Of a DNA stretch of 64,000 bases, positions 18,266 to 26,565 are shown piece after piece. Location of the stretch: assembly GCF_027571385.1 (NCBI RefSeq), contig NZ_CP085636.1:5132501-5196500 (forward strand), in the 5' to 3' direction. The first letter of the stretch is position 1. Each line of letters starts with the position of its first letter. Source of the stretch: Shewanella sp. MTB7 (GTDB lineage: Bacteria > Pseudomonadota > Gammaproteobacteria > Enterobacterales > Shewanellaceae). Below the pieces are notes generated by a model that did not search any database, was not told where the DNA came from, and saw nothing but the letters and a program-made list of their open reading frames with translations. A program made the translations under genes and the position numbers.

Positions 18266-19087
18266 TTATATCGTGAACAGGCTATTCATCCTGTTGTAGT
18301 CCAATAAAGCTAACTCTGACCTTGCCGTCTCTTCCAAGCTTTGAGGCTTTAAAAGTGCTGAGTAGGCATGTAAAAAGCTAGCGGGGCCAACACTGAATCG
18401 AACAATGCCACATTTAAACAACCTATCGACAGAGCTGAGGCTATTATCGACCATCAAGTTCAACGGCATATTGATGTCACTAGCAAGCTCAGCGGCTATT
18501 TCTTCACAAACAAGTCCAGGAATAAAACCACTATTAGCGCCAGCGGCTTGATAGCGAGTTAAACGATGCTTGGTCATCTCAGTTGCCGCTTTTCCTACTG
18601 CTAACTCCCGAAGAAATACATCGGTGCGGGCATTAATAAACAGATTTCGACAACTCTTTGATGCCCGTATCGCTGCAATTTTAGCCATTAAAAGCTCAGG
18701 TTGTTGGTCACCATCTTCTAAGTTAATTCCAATAACGCCAAGGTTAACCAGCTCAGTGACCAAAGAGACCACCTCTGAGGGACTATCACTATAACCAGAC
18801 TCTATATCTACACTGACGGGCAGTTTACTAACACGCACTATACGACTCACAGCGCCAATAAACTCTTGCCTAGGCAATACTTGACCATAGGGGTAACCCA
18901 ATGACCGAGCCCGTGATGCACTACTGGTTGCCAGCGCCTTAGCTCCAGACTCTTGCAGCAATACTGCACTCGCTGCGTCCCATACATTCACTAACACGAG
19001 TGGCGCTGCTGTAACTTGGGTGACTGTCAGGGGATTAGTGGACTGGGTATGTAACTCTGTGAAGGCCTGTAAACGAGATTCAAACAT
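18266..19087 (-). CDS. Isocitrate lyase/PEP mutase superfamily protein
   Basis: The 273-residue protein shows the PEP mutase/isocitrate lyase barrel: LVLVNVWDAASAVLLQESGAKALATSSAS at the first strands, PVSVDIESGYSD with Mg2+-binding acidic residues, GINLEDGDQ and INARTDVFL. It would make or break a C-C or P-C bond of an oxaloacetate- or phosphonopyruvate-like compound. The usual lyase cysteine motif (KKCGH) is not evident, which argues against true isocitrate or methylisocitrate lyase. It converges with the DJ-1 gene, and the 57-bp gap between the two shows no strong terminator. The natural substrate cannot be assigned. Confidence 0.85.
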   Translation of the reverse strand: MFESRLQAFTELHTQSTNPLTVTQVTAAPLVLVNVWDAASAVLLQESGAKALATSSASRARSLGYPYGQVLPRQEFIGAVSRIVRVSKLPVSVDIESGYSDSPSEVVSLVTELVNLGVIGINLEDGDQQPELLMAKIAAIRASKSCRNLFINARTDVFLRELAVGKAATEMTKHRLTRYQAAGANSGFIPGLVCEEIAAELASDINMPLNLMVDNSLSSVDRLFKCGIVRFSVGPASFLHAYSALLKPQSLEETARSELALLDYNRMNSLFTI

Positions 19088-19125
19088 AATTGCTCCATAA
19101 TAAATTTAATACTCATGCGCGATAT

Positions 19126-19197
19126 ATACCAATCCTATTAACTATCTTATCTTTCAGCGGGAGCCTGAACTCATTACGTATTTAATGAGATTGGTAT
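19126..19197. mobile_element. Short MITE-like palindromic element
   Basis: Imperfect terminal inverted repeats (ATACCAATCCTATTAA at the left, complementary with two mismatches to the right end) enclose 40 bp including TCAGCGGGAGC. The same ends and inner TCAGCGGGA occur in the larger element at 30847-31112, so the two are related. Confidence 0.65.
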
Positions 19198-19293
19198 TAC
19201 CCACTGTAGCAATCGAATCCCGTTTAACCTCGCGCTAAAAGGAACTTAATGTTGAAAATCTATTTAGGCATTATGTGCAGGCTTAAATATCTT

Positions 19294-19587
19294 TCAGACA
19301 CTCGGTGATGCCTCTATCTCTCGGTTAGTTTCACTAACCCAGCCTCGCTGCCCAGTCACTGTAACCTCTACGTTTAAGGTTCCCAGAGAAGGTGAGCTAA
19401 TGCCTTGCTGAGGGCTGATGATAGAATACACTCTGCCAGTGTCTGTATACCCCAATCTGGAAATGTCAGGGGCAAACATTTGAAAACAACGCTTGGGATT
19501 CAGGTTACCTTTTTCAGTCTCCCAACTGAATTCAGGCCATTTTACGGCTTGCTGACGCAGGTCAATATTAGCCATATTATCGAGCAT
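19294..19587 (-). CDS. Small hypothetical protein (doubtful)
   Basis: A 97-residue frame with no recognised family. It has a plausible amino acid composition, with several aromatic residues and motifs such as WPEFSWETEKGN and CFQMFAPDISRLGYTDTG, and no obvious membrane segment or signal peptide. An internal ATG at 19572 is also possible. There is no good ribosome site before either start. It may be a small orphan gene or the remnant of a longer one. Confidence 0.35.
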   Translation of the reverse strand: MLDNMANIDLRQQAVKWPEFSWETEKGNLNPKRCFQMFAPDISRLGYTDTGRVYSIISPQQGISSPSLGTLNVEVTVTGQRGWVSETNREIEASPSV

Positions 19588-20120
19588 AAGTAATGAAGTT
19601 AGCAGATTAATTACAGGAGAACATTACAATAAATTACAGTGACATACAGATGAGCAATATCATGTTTGACTCAACACATCTAAAAGTATATTCAGGGAGA
19701 CACTTGGTTAAAAGAGGAATTAAACGGCTAATTACTTTCAATGCTCCCCAGATTAGTCACCATTTAACATTAACGTAAAAGCCAACCACCTTAATATCCA
19801 ACACGGTTCTGAACTCACACACGTATAATCTCCACAAATAAACGCCATACATCCAAAGTATTAAATCACATCAAACAAACCATCTATCCAACCATAAATA
19901 TAATAATTTTAATTGTATTTAAACCTATAAACACAGAGACACTTCCCGTGATTACTTTGTGACAATTAAACGGCCCCAATGTGACTAAAAAGTGATGACA
20001 GCGTGATAATCCTGCGATATTCAGGTCGCATTATCTCCAAGCAATCAAATTAAACCTGCAATTAAATAACCTGCAGAATTAATATTTCTTTTAAAATCGT
20101 GACAAATCTGGTGACTATAT
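19588..20120. promoter_or_regulatory. Long regulatory region upstream of the 20-27 kb cluster
   Basis: This A+T-rich, gene-free 530 bp precedes the carrier-protein cluster. Its notable content is the array of phased GTGA boxes (separate entry), two AACCTGCA direct repeats at about 20053 and 20069, and a small TGCGA/TCGCA inverted repeat near 20012-20029. GTGAC occurs again at 20099 and 20111 just before the first gene, where GGTGA also serves as ribosome binding site. Confidence 0.6.
19948..20008. promoter_or_regulatory. Phased GTGA box array (candidate response-regulator operator)
   Basis: GTGAT or GTGAC begins at 19948, 19959, 19981, 19992 and 20003, with spacings of 11, 22, 11 and 11 bp. 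Read on the other strand the unit is TNNTCAC followed by four bases, resembling the 11-bp direct half-sites bound by OmpR/PhoB-type regulators. All sites lie on one face of the helix. The regulator is not identified. Confidence 0.6.
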
Positions 20121-21062
20121 ATGTATAAAAAATATTTATTATTAATTGTCGGTGCACTGACTATCAATCCCTCTCTAGCCGCGTCATTGGTAGTGGATTA
20201 TAAAGATTCAAAAATTATCTATAACGGGGAGTCATCTGTAAATAAGGACGAGTTAATCGCTCAAGCTAAATTAATTGATATAGCAGATCGTCGATTTGAA
20301 AACAAATGGAAAAATAAAAACTCAACAGGGATTGCTAATGAATATACAGAATTCGGTATATTCATGAAACCAGGTGAAACGCCAAAGATAGGTAAAGCAG
20401 CGATAGCAGAAGAGTTTAAAAAAAGTATAAAAGGAGTCGACCGAGTCGAATTTTTTCAAGATGAATTAGAATTTTTTGATGGCTTAACGTCGGCTTATCA
20501 ACGTGCACATATGTTGGGGTATGTCGATAGTTCTAAAATGCCAGTGTTCAAAGGTTCTTACATCATATTGTGGAAAAAGGTTAGCGGCCAATGGTTAATT
20601 CACTACGACATGTTTAATGCTGATGAACAATATGAAGACACTAGCATTAGCTATAGCGGTGTCGACAAAGTCAGTAGAGATGTCTTACTACAAGAAGCCG
20701 CAAAAATCGACATTGCTGACCGCCGATTTGAAGCAAAATGGAAAGCCAAAGACTATATCGGAATATCTGAAGAATACACCCATGACGGTATATTTCTCAA
20801 ACCTGGCGTACCACCACGCGTTGGTCGTAAAGAAATCGCCAAAGAATTTAAAGATAGCGTTCAAAGTATTGATCATGTTGAGTTCTTTCAAGATGAACTT
20901 GAGTTCCTACCCGGTATGAAGTCAGCATTTCAACGAGCTCATATGACGGCTTACGTCGCAGGCAGAGACCACCCAGTATTTTTTGGTTCATATACTATTT
21001 TGTGGAAAAAAGTAAACCAAGATTGGTTGATCCAATACGACATATTCAATACTGACAAGTAG
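20121..21062 (+). CDS. Exported protein with two tandem DUF4440/SnoaL-like domains
   Basis: The 313-residue product has a Sec signal peptide (cut near PSLAA, residue 20). Two consecutive copies of one domain follow, at about residues 48-175 and 190-313. Each contains IDIADRRFE, KWK, YT..GIF.KPG, EFFQDELEF, AF/AYQRAHM, GSY.ILWKKV and W.I.YD.FN. The copies are clearly homologous along their whole length. The fold is expected to be the NTF2-like cone of the SnoaL/DUF4440 group, which binds small hydrophobic ligands or acts as isomerase/cyclase. It sits 41 bp before the PLP decarboxylase and is probably the first gene of the operon. A GGTGA site precedes the start. Function unknown. Confidence 0.8.
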   Translation: MYKKYLLLIVGALTINPSLAASLVVDYKDSKIIYNGESSVNKDELIAQAKLIDIADRRFENKWKNKNSTGIANEYTEFGIFMKPGETPKIGKAAIAEEFKKSIKGVDRVEFFQDELEFFDGLTSAYQRAHMLGYVDSSKMPVFKGSYIILWKKVSGQWLIHYDMFNADEQYEDTSISYSGVDKVSRDVLLQEAAKIDIADRRFEAKWKAKDYIGISEEYTHDGIFLKPGVPPRVGRKEIAKEFKDSVQSIDHVEFFQDELEFLPGMKSAFQRAHMTAYVAGRDHPVFFGSYTILWKKVNQDWLIQYDIFNTDK

Positions 21063-21103
21063 AACATTCACGCCATTAACGTTTCAATATTAGGGGTCAT
21101 AAT

Positions 21104-22369
21104 ATGAGAGAAAAATTAGAGAGAAATATCAATTTTCATGAGGTAGCTGAGCAGTTTGGTACTCCTTTTTATGTTTATGATGGCAAAACATTAGTCGAAA
21201 ACTACCAACAGTTAGCCAATAGTCTACCGCCTTGTGTGGATATTTTTTATGCGTTTAAAGTCAATCCTAATGTGTCTCTTTGTGCATTACTTAGAGCACA
21301 GGGTGCCAACGCTGAAGTGTGTTCATTAACCGAGTTAGAAATTGCGCTAAAAGCGGGATACGAACCTAATAATATTATTTTTTTAGGCCCATCAAAAACG
21401 GATGAAGAGATTAAACGTGCACTTGAAGTTGGTATATTTGCTTTAGTCATCGAATCAAGTGAAGAGTTCTACCGAGTAGATAAGATAGCTAAAAACCTTG
21501 CTAAGATGGCTAATGTTGCAATCAGAATTAATCCTGAATTTTCAACTAAGTACGCACCACTTAAAATGGGTGGAAGGCCAACACATTTTGGTATAGAAGA
21601 AGCGCAATTGTTTAACATTTTCACTAATTTTCTTGACGCCAAAAATGTCAATATCATGGGACTACATGTGTATAACGGCTCTCGTATTTTGGAAGCGCGC
21701 GGTATATACGAAAACACGCAGTACATTCTGGGATTATATGAAAGAATCAGCCAGACATTTAATCACAAATTCTCAATGGTCGATGTTGGTGGAGGTATGG
21801 GGGTTCCTTATTTCATCAACGAAAAGGAATTAAATATGGCCGAACTTGCTGACTTGTTAACGCCACTATTTATGCAATTCAATAAGCGCTACCCTGATAC
21901 ACGAATTCTAATGGAGTCAGGACGTTACATTGCAGCAACATCAGGTGCTTTTGTCTGCCGTATTAACAGCGTTAAACAATGTTATGGCGAAGAATTCTTA
22001 ATCACCGATGGAGGCACCCATTGTCACCTTTCTGCCGTTGGTATTGGTGCTGTTGTCCAACGAAACTTCCCAACAGAAAACATTTCGGCAAATAATATTC
22101 TAGCTAAAAAAACTTATAATGTTGCGGGTGTGCTCTGTAATCCTGAAGACCTATTAGCGCGAAAGATTGAGCTTCCATTAAGTAAGACGGGGGATCTTAT
22201 CGCCATATTCAAATCTGGTGCATACGGGCCATCTGCTTCTCCTGCTTTTTTCCACAGCCAGGGACATCCTAAAGAGATACTGATCCATCAAGGTCAAAGC
22301 TACCTCATTCGCATGCAAGATAAGCCGAAAGACATTATCAATCGGCAAATATTAGTCGATTCCATTTAA
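21104..22369 (+). CDS. Fold-type III PLP-dependent decarboxylase (LysA/ODC-like)
   Basis: The 421-residue enzyme belongs to the alanine racemase-fold decarboxylases (diaminopimelate/ornithine type). The PLP lysine is K52 in FYAFKVNPN. Further motifs are EVCSLTELEIALKAG, the phosphate-binding VDVGGGMGVPY, ESGRYIAATSG and, from the partner subunit, VLCNPEDLLA and SGAYGPSASP. It therefore removes a carboxylate from an amino acid or a derivative. It is followed by a carrier protein and an AMP-forming ligase, as in exosortase A-associated loci and in butirosin biosynthesis, where BtrK decarboxylates an amino acid held on a carrier protein. A dedicated function on a carrier-bound substrate is thus more likely here than lysine synthesis. 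Confidence 0.88.
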   Translation: MREKLERNINFHEVAEQFGTPFYVYDGKTLVENYQQLANSLPPCVDIFYAFKVNPNVSLCALLRAQGANAEVCSLTELEIALKAGYEPNNIIFLGPSKTDEEIKRALEVGIFALVIESSEEFYRVDKIAKNLAKMANVAIRINPEFSTKYAPLKMGGRPTHFGIEEAQLFNIFTNFLDAKNVNIMGLHVYNGSRILEARGIYENTQYILGLYERISQTFNHKFSMVDVGGGMGVPYFINEKELNMAELADLLTPLFMQFNKRYPDTRILMESGRYIAATSGAFVCRINSVKQCYGEEFLITDGGTHCHLSAVGIGAVVQRNFPTENISANNILAKKTYNVAGVLCNPEDLLARKIELPLSKTGDLIAIFKSGAYGPSASPAFFHSQGHPKEILIHQGQSYLIRMQDKPKDIINRQILVDSI

Positions 22370-22392
22370 TACCATTATCACGTAATTAAGCC

Positions 22393-22435
22393 ATTGATCC
22401 ACGATAGGTAAACCATTTACCTATCGTGGATCAAT
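22393..22435. promoter_or_regulatory. 20-bp perfect inverted repeat with 3-base loop inside the operon
   Basis: Positions 22393-22412 pair perfectly with 22416-22435 around CCA. It has no T-tract, so it is not a standard intrinsic terminator. It may be an RNA-processing or stabilising hairpin that sets the ratio of decarboxylase to carrier protein, or an operator. Confidence 0.7.
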
Positions 22436-22468
22436 ATTGCCAAATTAAAATAAAGAGAGGGAAATAAA

Positions 22469-22741
22469 ATGAATGACATAATTGAATCAGTAAAAACAGC
22501 CTTAAGAGTCACAATAAACTTACCGGAAGATTTCACCATCACCATGGAGTCTCACTTACGTGATGATCTCGGTATTGACTCGTTAACTTCAATGGACTTT
22601 TTAATGTACTTAGAAGATCACATTGATGGGTTTCAAGTAGATGCGAGCACATTGACACCAGCACATTTCAACAGTGTTAGCGCCATTGTCGAATATATTT
22701 ATTCCCAACTGCCACAAATAGATACCGCTAAGGTTATTTAA
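22469..22741 (+). CDS. Acyl carrier protein
   Basis: This 90-residue carrier has the phosphopantetheine attachment motif GIDSLTSMDF with Ser38, preceded by the acidic RDDL, followed by helix 3 and a closing VEYIYSQL helix. A GAGAGGG ribosome site precedes the ATG. It is not the fatty-acid ACP by context, since no fab genes are near; it lies between a PLP decarboxylase and an AMP-forming ligase, 10 bp from the latter. It is expected to carry the ligase product as a thioester. The phosphopantetheinyl transferase would come from elsewhere in the genome. Confidence 0.92.
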   Translation: MNDIIESVKTALRVTINLPEDFTITMESHLRDDLGIDSLTSMDFLMYLEDHIDGFQVDASTLTPAHFNSVSAIVEYIYSQLPQIDTAKVI

Positions 22742-22751
22742 GGTGTTTTCA

Positions 22752-24446
22752 ATGATCACGGATAGCAAAGATACAAGTATCAATATCCATTCGATGAATT
22801 CGGAAGCGAGTTCTAACGTTAATATTCATAATAACCTAAACAATAACACGATAAATAACATGGCCGATTATCTCTCGATAACGGCTAGGTATATTCCGGA
22901 TAAAGTGGCACTAACCTGTGGCAGTTCAACATTCACATTTAAACAACTAGATCGTTATTCAAATAACCTAGCAAGCCTTTTTTATCAACGAGGACTTACA
23001 AGAGGCGATCGCGTTGTATGCAGCAATGGTAATACTTGGCAATCAGTGGTGTGCTTTTGGGCTGCACTTAAAGCTGGTGCGGTTATTTCATTGGTAGCTG
23101 ATGATATATCACTTAGAATGCTTAAATATATATTGTCTGATTCAGAGGCTAAATTCCTAGTTACCTCCCCTCTTAATACTAATAAAGCAGATATTAACCC
23201 AATTAATATAGTGGAGGAGTTACTGGCGATAGATAGCTTGTCATTTATTATCAGCACCGATCAAATAGATGGTGACTTTTCACAGTCTATTTTAAGTTTT
23301 GAAGAATCTATCAATGTCGAAGTTCCAACTGTTGTTAACCACTGTTTGGATATTGACTTAGCGGCGATTATTTACACATCGGGTTCAACAGGTGACCCCA
23401 AAGGTGTCATGCTGACCCATAGAAATATGATCACCGCGACTGAATCTCTTAATCGTTATTTAAACTACACATCTGACGATGTTGTACTGTCAGTGTTACC
23501 CCTGTCATTTGATTATGGGCTGTATCAAATGATCATGAGTACTTCTGTTGGAGCAATGCTAATCCTTGAAAAGGATTTTACTTGGCCAATACTTTCACTG
23601 AAAAAAATAGAAACTGAAAAGGTCACTATCTTACCCATTGTTCCTACCATTGTTATTTTATTCGAAGATTGTGCGAACAAAATAAATTTCGATTTATCTT
23701 CAGTTCGTCTAATGAGTAATACCGGTGCAGAGGTTAACAAAAAACATTTGGATATCATTGCAAATAGATTTCCAAATGCACAAATGTTCTCTATGTATGG
23801 GCTAACAGAATGTAAACGCTGCTCCTACCTTTCTCCACAAGATCTACTGAAAAAACCCGGCAGTGTTGGTATCGCTATTCCAAATACTGAAATTTGGATC
23901 CTTGATGAGACAGGAAATCAGTTAGCGTCAGATCAAATGGGTGAAATAGTTATTCGCGGCGGAACTGTCATGAAAGGCTATTGGAGAAAACCAGAACAAA
24001 CCGCTAAAAAGTTAAAAGATGGCCCTATTCCCGGCGAGAAAGTACTGCATACAGGTGATTATGGGATCAAAGATCAAGATGGATATCTCTATTTCAAGGG
24101 ACGAATGGACGAAATCCTTAAATGCAGAGGAATGAAAGTAAGTCCACTGGAAGTAGAAGCGTTTTTAATGAGTATTGAAGGGGTAAAAGAAGCAGCGATT
24201 ATTGGTGTTCATGACGAGATTCAAGGCACTATTTTACATGCTTTTGTTGCTCACGAAATGACGATATCAGATCCTGCTGAACGGATTTTAGAACGGTGTA
24301 AACAGGAACTAGCACCAAACAAGTGCCCGTCAAACATAACATTATTAAAACTGTTACCCAAAACGACTAACGGAAAAATAGATAAACACACCTTACGATC
24401 TAGTTTGAATTTAGCAACACTTGAACTGAACACGAGGGATAAATAA
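22752..24446 (+). CDS. AMP-forming acyl/aminoacyl ligase (ANL superfamily)
   Basis: The product is about 564 residues from the ATG at 22752, which has an AAGGTG site 5 bases away; a GTG at 22743 is possible. The first 40 residues are an Asn/Ser-rich extension. ANL motifs follow: YTSGSTGDPKGV (near 205-216), SMYGLTE, GEIVIRGG, TGDYG, FKGRMDEILKCRG and the C-terminal catalytic lysine in TTNGKIDK. It adenylates a carboxylic or amino acid and passes it to a thiol. The adjacent carrier protein is the obvious acceptor. It resembles the ligases found in exosortase A-associated loci, but no exosortase is present in the window. The gene overlaps the hydrolase gene by one base. Confidence 0.9.
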   Translation: MITDSKDTSINIHSMNSEASSNVNIHNNLNNNTINNMADYLSITARYIPDKVALTCGSSTFTFKQLDRYSNNLASLFYQRGLTRGDRVVCSNGNTWQSVVCFWAALKAGAVISLVADDISLRMLKYILSDSEAKFLVTSPLNTNKADINPINIVEELLAIDSLSFIISTDQIDGDFSQSILSFEESINVEVPTVVNHCLDIDLAAIIYTSGSTGDPKGVMLTHRNMITATESLNRYLNYTSDDVVLSVLPLSFDYGLYQMIMSTSVGAMLILEKDFTWPILSLKKIETEKVTILPIVPTIVILFEDCANKINFDLSSVRLMSNTGAEVNKKHLDIIANRFPNAQMFSMYGLTECKRCSYLSPQDLLKKPGSVGIAIPNTEIWILDETGNQLASDQMGEIVIRGGTVMKGYWRKPEQTAKKLKDGPIPGEKVLHTGDYGIKDQDGYLYFKGRMDEILKCRGMKVSPLEVEAFLMSIEGVKEAAIIGVHDEIQGTILHAFVAHEMTISDPAERILERCKQELAPNKCPSNITLLKLLPKTTNGKIDKHTLRSSLNLATLELNTRDK

Positions 24447-25405
24447 TGAATATCAAAAACCTATCTTATGAAACGTCTTGCTCAACACTTTTTCACCATA
24501 ACGAAATGGAATTCACGTTAAAAAATGGCCAAACAGTAGCGGCTACATTATCAGGAGATCCAACAAAGCCAATCGTTATTGCGCTACATGGTTGGTTGGA
24601 TAACGCCAATTCATTCAGCTTAATCACCTCATTAATGCCTGACTATCGAGTGTTAGCACTTGATTTGCCAGGACACGGGTTATCCCAGCATATTGCAGCA
24701 TGTCGTTATTATTACCCTTGGGAAGATGCGATTGTTGTTAAAGAAATAATGGAGATAATTGAAGCTAATCAATTATCTCCACAGCGACAATACGCATTAA
24801 TCGGACATTCAGCCGGTGGCGGTGTCGCGACCATTCTAGCGAGCACCTTCCCGAATAAAGTTCATAAATGTATTTTAATTGATAGCCTCGGACTCGCGTT
24901 TACCACTGAGTTAGACCATTTAATCAAGCATTTCACTAGCACGGTTCGACGGGCTGATATGGCCGCGAGTTTAACACTCGACGGGCACTCTTCAGAAAAC
25001 TTAGCCACTTTCAACAATATTGAGCAAGCCATTATTGAACGAGAAGAGGGGTTTTCAGGCAAGCTCAGCATTGAGGCGGCGACGGTATTAACCCACAGGT
25101 CACTGAAACAAGTTGCAGGTGGTTATCGCTGGCGATATGACCCCAAACTCATTCTTCAACCTGCCATTCAACTCACCCAGAGCCATGCCGAATCTTTTAT
25201 TGCCGCGATAAAAGTGGATGTATTAGTGATACTTGGTGATAAAGGACTGTTTGGTGAGGGGCAAGGGAATAAACGGCTATTGCACTTTATCAATGCAAAA
25301 GTACATACGCTCGAAGGTGGTCATCATTTACATCTTGAATCCGCTAAAGAACAAGTCGCAGCACTGATAAATCAGTTTTTATCCACTGTCCCAGATCTAG
25401 ATTAA
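24446..25405 (+). CDS. Alpha/beta hydrolase
   Basis: The 319-residue protein has an oxyanion-hole segment ALHGWLDNANSF (about 46-57), the nucleophile elbow GHSAGGG with Ser122, and a late histidine in EGGHHLHLES as catalytic triad member. There is no signal peptide, so it is cytoplasmic. Start and ligase stop share one base (TAATG), implying coupled translation. In the context of a carrier protein and ligase it may act as a thioesterase or acyltransferase that releases or transfers the carrier-bound product. It could equally be an esterase acting later. Serine-hydrolase family membership is secure; substrate is not. Confidence 0.9.
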   Translation: MNIKNLSYETSCSTLFHHNEMEFTLKNGQTVAATLSGDPTKPIVIALHGWLDNANSFSLITSLMPDYRVLALDLPGHGLSQHIAACRYYYPWEDAIVVKEIMEIIEANQLSPQRQYALIGHSAGGGVATILASTFPNKVHKCILIDSLGLAFTTELDHLIKHFTSTVRRADMAASLTLDGHSSENLATFNNIEQAIIEREEGFSGKLSIEAATVLTHRSLKQVAGGYRWRYDPKLILQPAIQLTQSHAESFIAAIKVDVLVILGDKGLFGEGQGNKRLLHFINAKVHTLEGGHHLHLESAKEQVAALINQFLSTVPDLD

Positions 25406-25419
25406 GGAGTGACATCAAT

Positions 25420-26556
25420 ATGTCTAAAATAAACATGTCTCCAAGCAAACTGTCATATTTATCATTGCTCGCGCCTATGTTATTCGCGGTAACTACTCAC
25501 GCACATGCAGGTGGCAGATTAGTGTTAAATGAAAATGCGTTTATTGATGCAAATTTAGGCCTCAAAGCGTCTGTTGCTTATGCCGAAAACCAAGCGCCAA
25601 ACGGTAAAGATAACGCCTTCAATTTTGATCTAGAAAGTGCACGTTTTTATTTATCAGGCCAGCTATTTAACAATCTTACTTTTGAATTTACCACTGACTA
25701 TAGTAATTTTGGTGATGCAGACAATAATAGTGATCTCCAACTACTCGATGCCTCAGTGAATTACCAGTTTAGCGAACGATTGAATGTTAAAGCAGGTCGT
25801 TTTATCCGTCCAATGGATCGCTCAAATCAAGCAGGCCCATACTTTTCAAATACATGGGATTATCCCGTCATTGCGGCAGTTAACGGTATCGCACCTATTA
25901 TCGCTGGACGCGATGAAGGAGTTGTCGTTTGGGGGTACACCAATGGCGGCAAGTTTAAATATTATGGAGGTATCTTTGAGGGAGTTAAAGGGGGCAGTAA
26001 TCAGTCCAGCTCACCATTATTGACCACGCGATTAGAGTACAATTTCTGGGATCCAGAACCTGGATATTATAGCGCAAACGCCCATTACGGTGATGCCAAC
26101 ATATTTGCATTAGGCTTTAATTATCACACTCAAGATGATGCGATATCTGCAGTAAATCAAACCGATAATGTGACGACAACCTCTGTCGATTTGTTAATCG
26201 AGAAAGTATTGAATAACGAGGGTGTTGCTACCTTAGAAGCCGCTTTTTATGACTATGATTATAACGAATTGAGTACCTTGCAAGGAGACGCCTATTTGGT
26301 GTCTATTAGCTACTTATTTCCAGCATCGTTACCTTCGGATAATCGTTTTCAAATCCTAGCTCGTCATCAACGTTTTAATCATGATGATGTCATTCCTGCT
26401 GTAATTACTGACTCATACAATCTACGCAATGAAATCGGTCTTAATTATATTATCAACGGTCATTCGGCAAAATTGAGTTTGGTTTACGCAAATGAAAAAA
26501 TAGATGGCGGCGACAATGATGTGTTGAGATTTGGTGTGCAGTTTCAAACTTTTTAG
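25420..26556 (+). CDS. OprO/OprP-like porin
   Basis: This 378-residue outer-membrane protein has a signal peptide ending near THAHAG (about residue 31) and alternating beta-strand sequence throughout. The family features are an N-terminal strand pair with FNFDLESARFYLSG, LTFEFTTDYS, LNVKAGRFIRPMDRSNQ and a final strand ending in FGVQFQTF. The group is named for phosphate- and polyphosphate-selective porins of Pseudomonas, but many members have other or unknown selectivity. An AAGGAG site precedes the start. As part of the carrier-protein cluster it could export the product or import the substrate. Confidence 0.85.
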   Translation: MSKINMSPSKLSYLSLLAPMLFAVTTHAHAGGRLVLNENAFIDANLGLKASVAYAENQAPNGKDNAFNFDLESARFYLSGQLFNNLTFEFTTDYSNFGDADNNSDLQLLDASVNYQFSERLNVKAGRFIRPMDRSNQAGPYFSNTWDYPVIAAVNGIAPIIAGRDEGVVVWGYTNGGKFKYYGGIFEGVKGGSNQSSSPLLTTRLEYNFWDPEPGYYSANAHYGDANIFALGFNYHTQDDAISAVNQTDNVTTTSVDLLIEKVLNNEGVATLEAAFYDYDYNELSTLQGDAYLVSISYLFPASLPSDNRFQILARHQRFNHDDVIPAVITDSYNLRNEIGLNYIINGHSAKLSLVYANEKIDGGDNDVLRFGVQFQTF

Positions 26557-26565
26557 GAAGAGATT

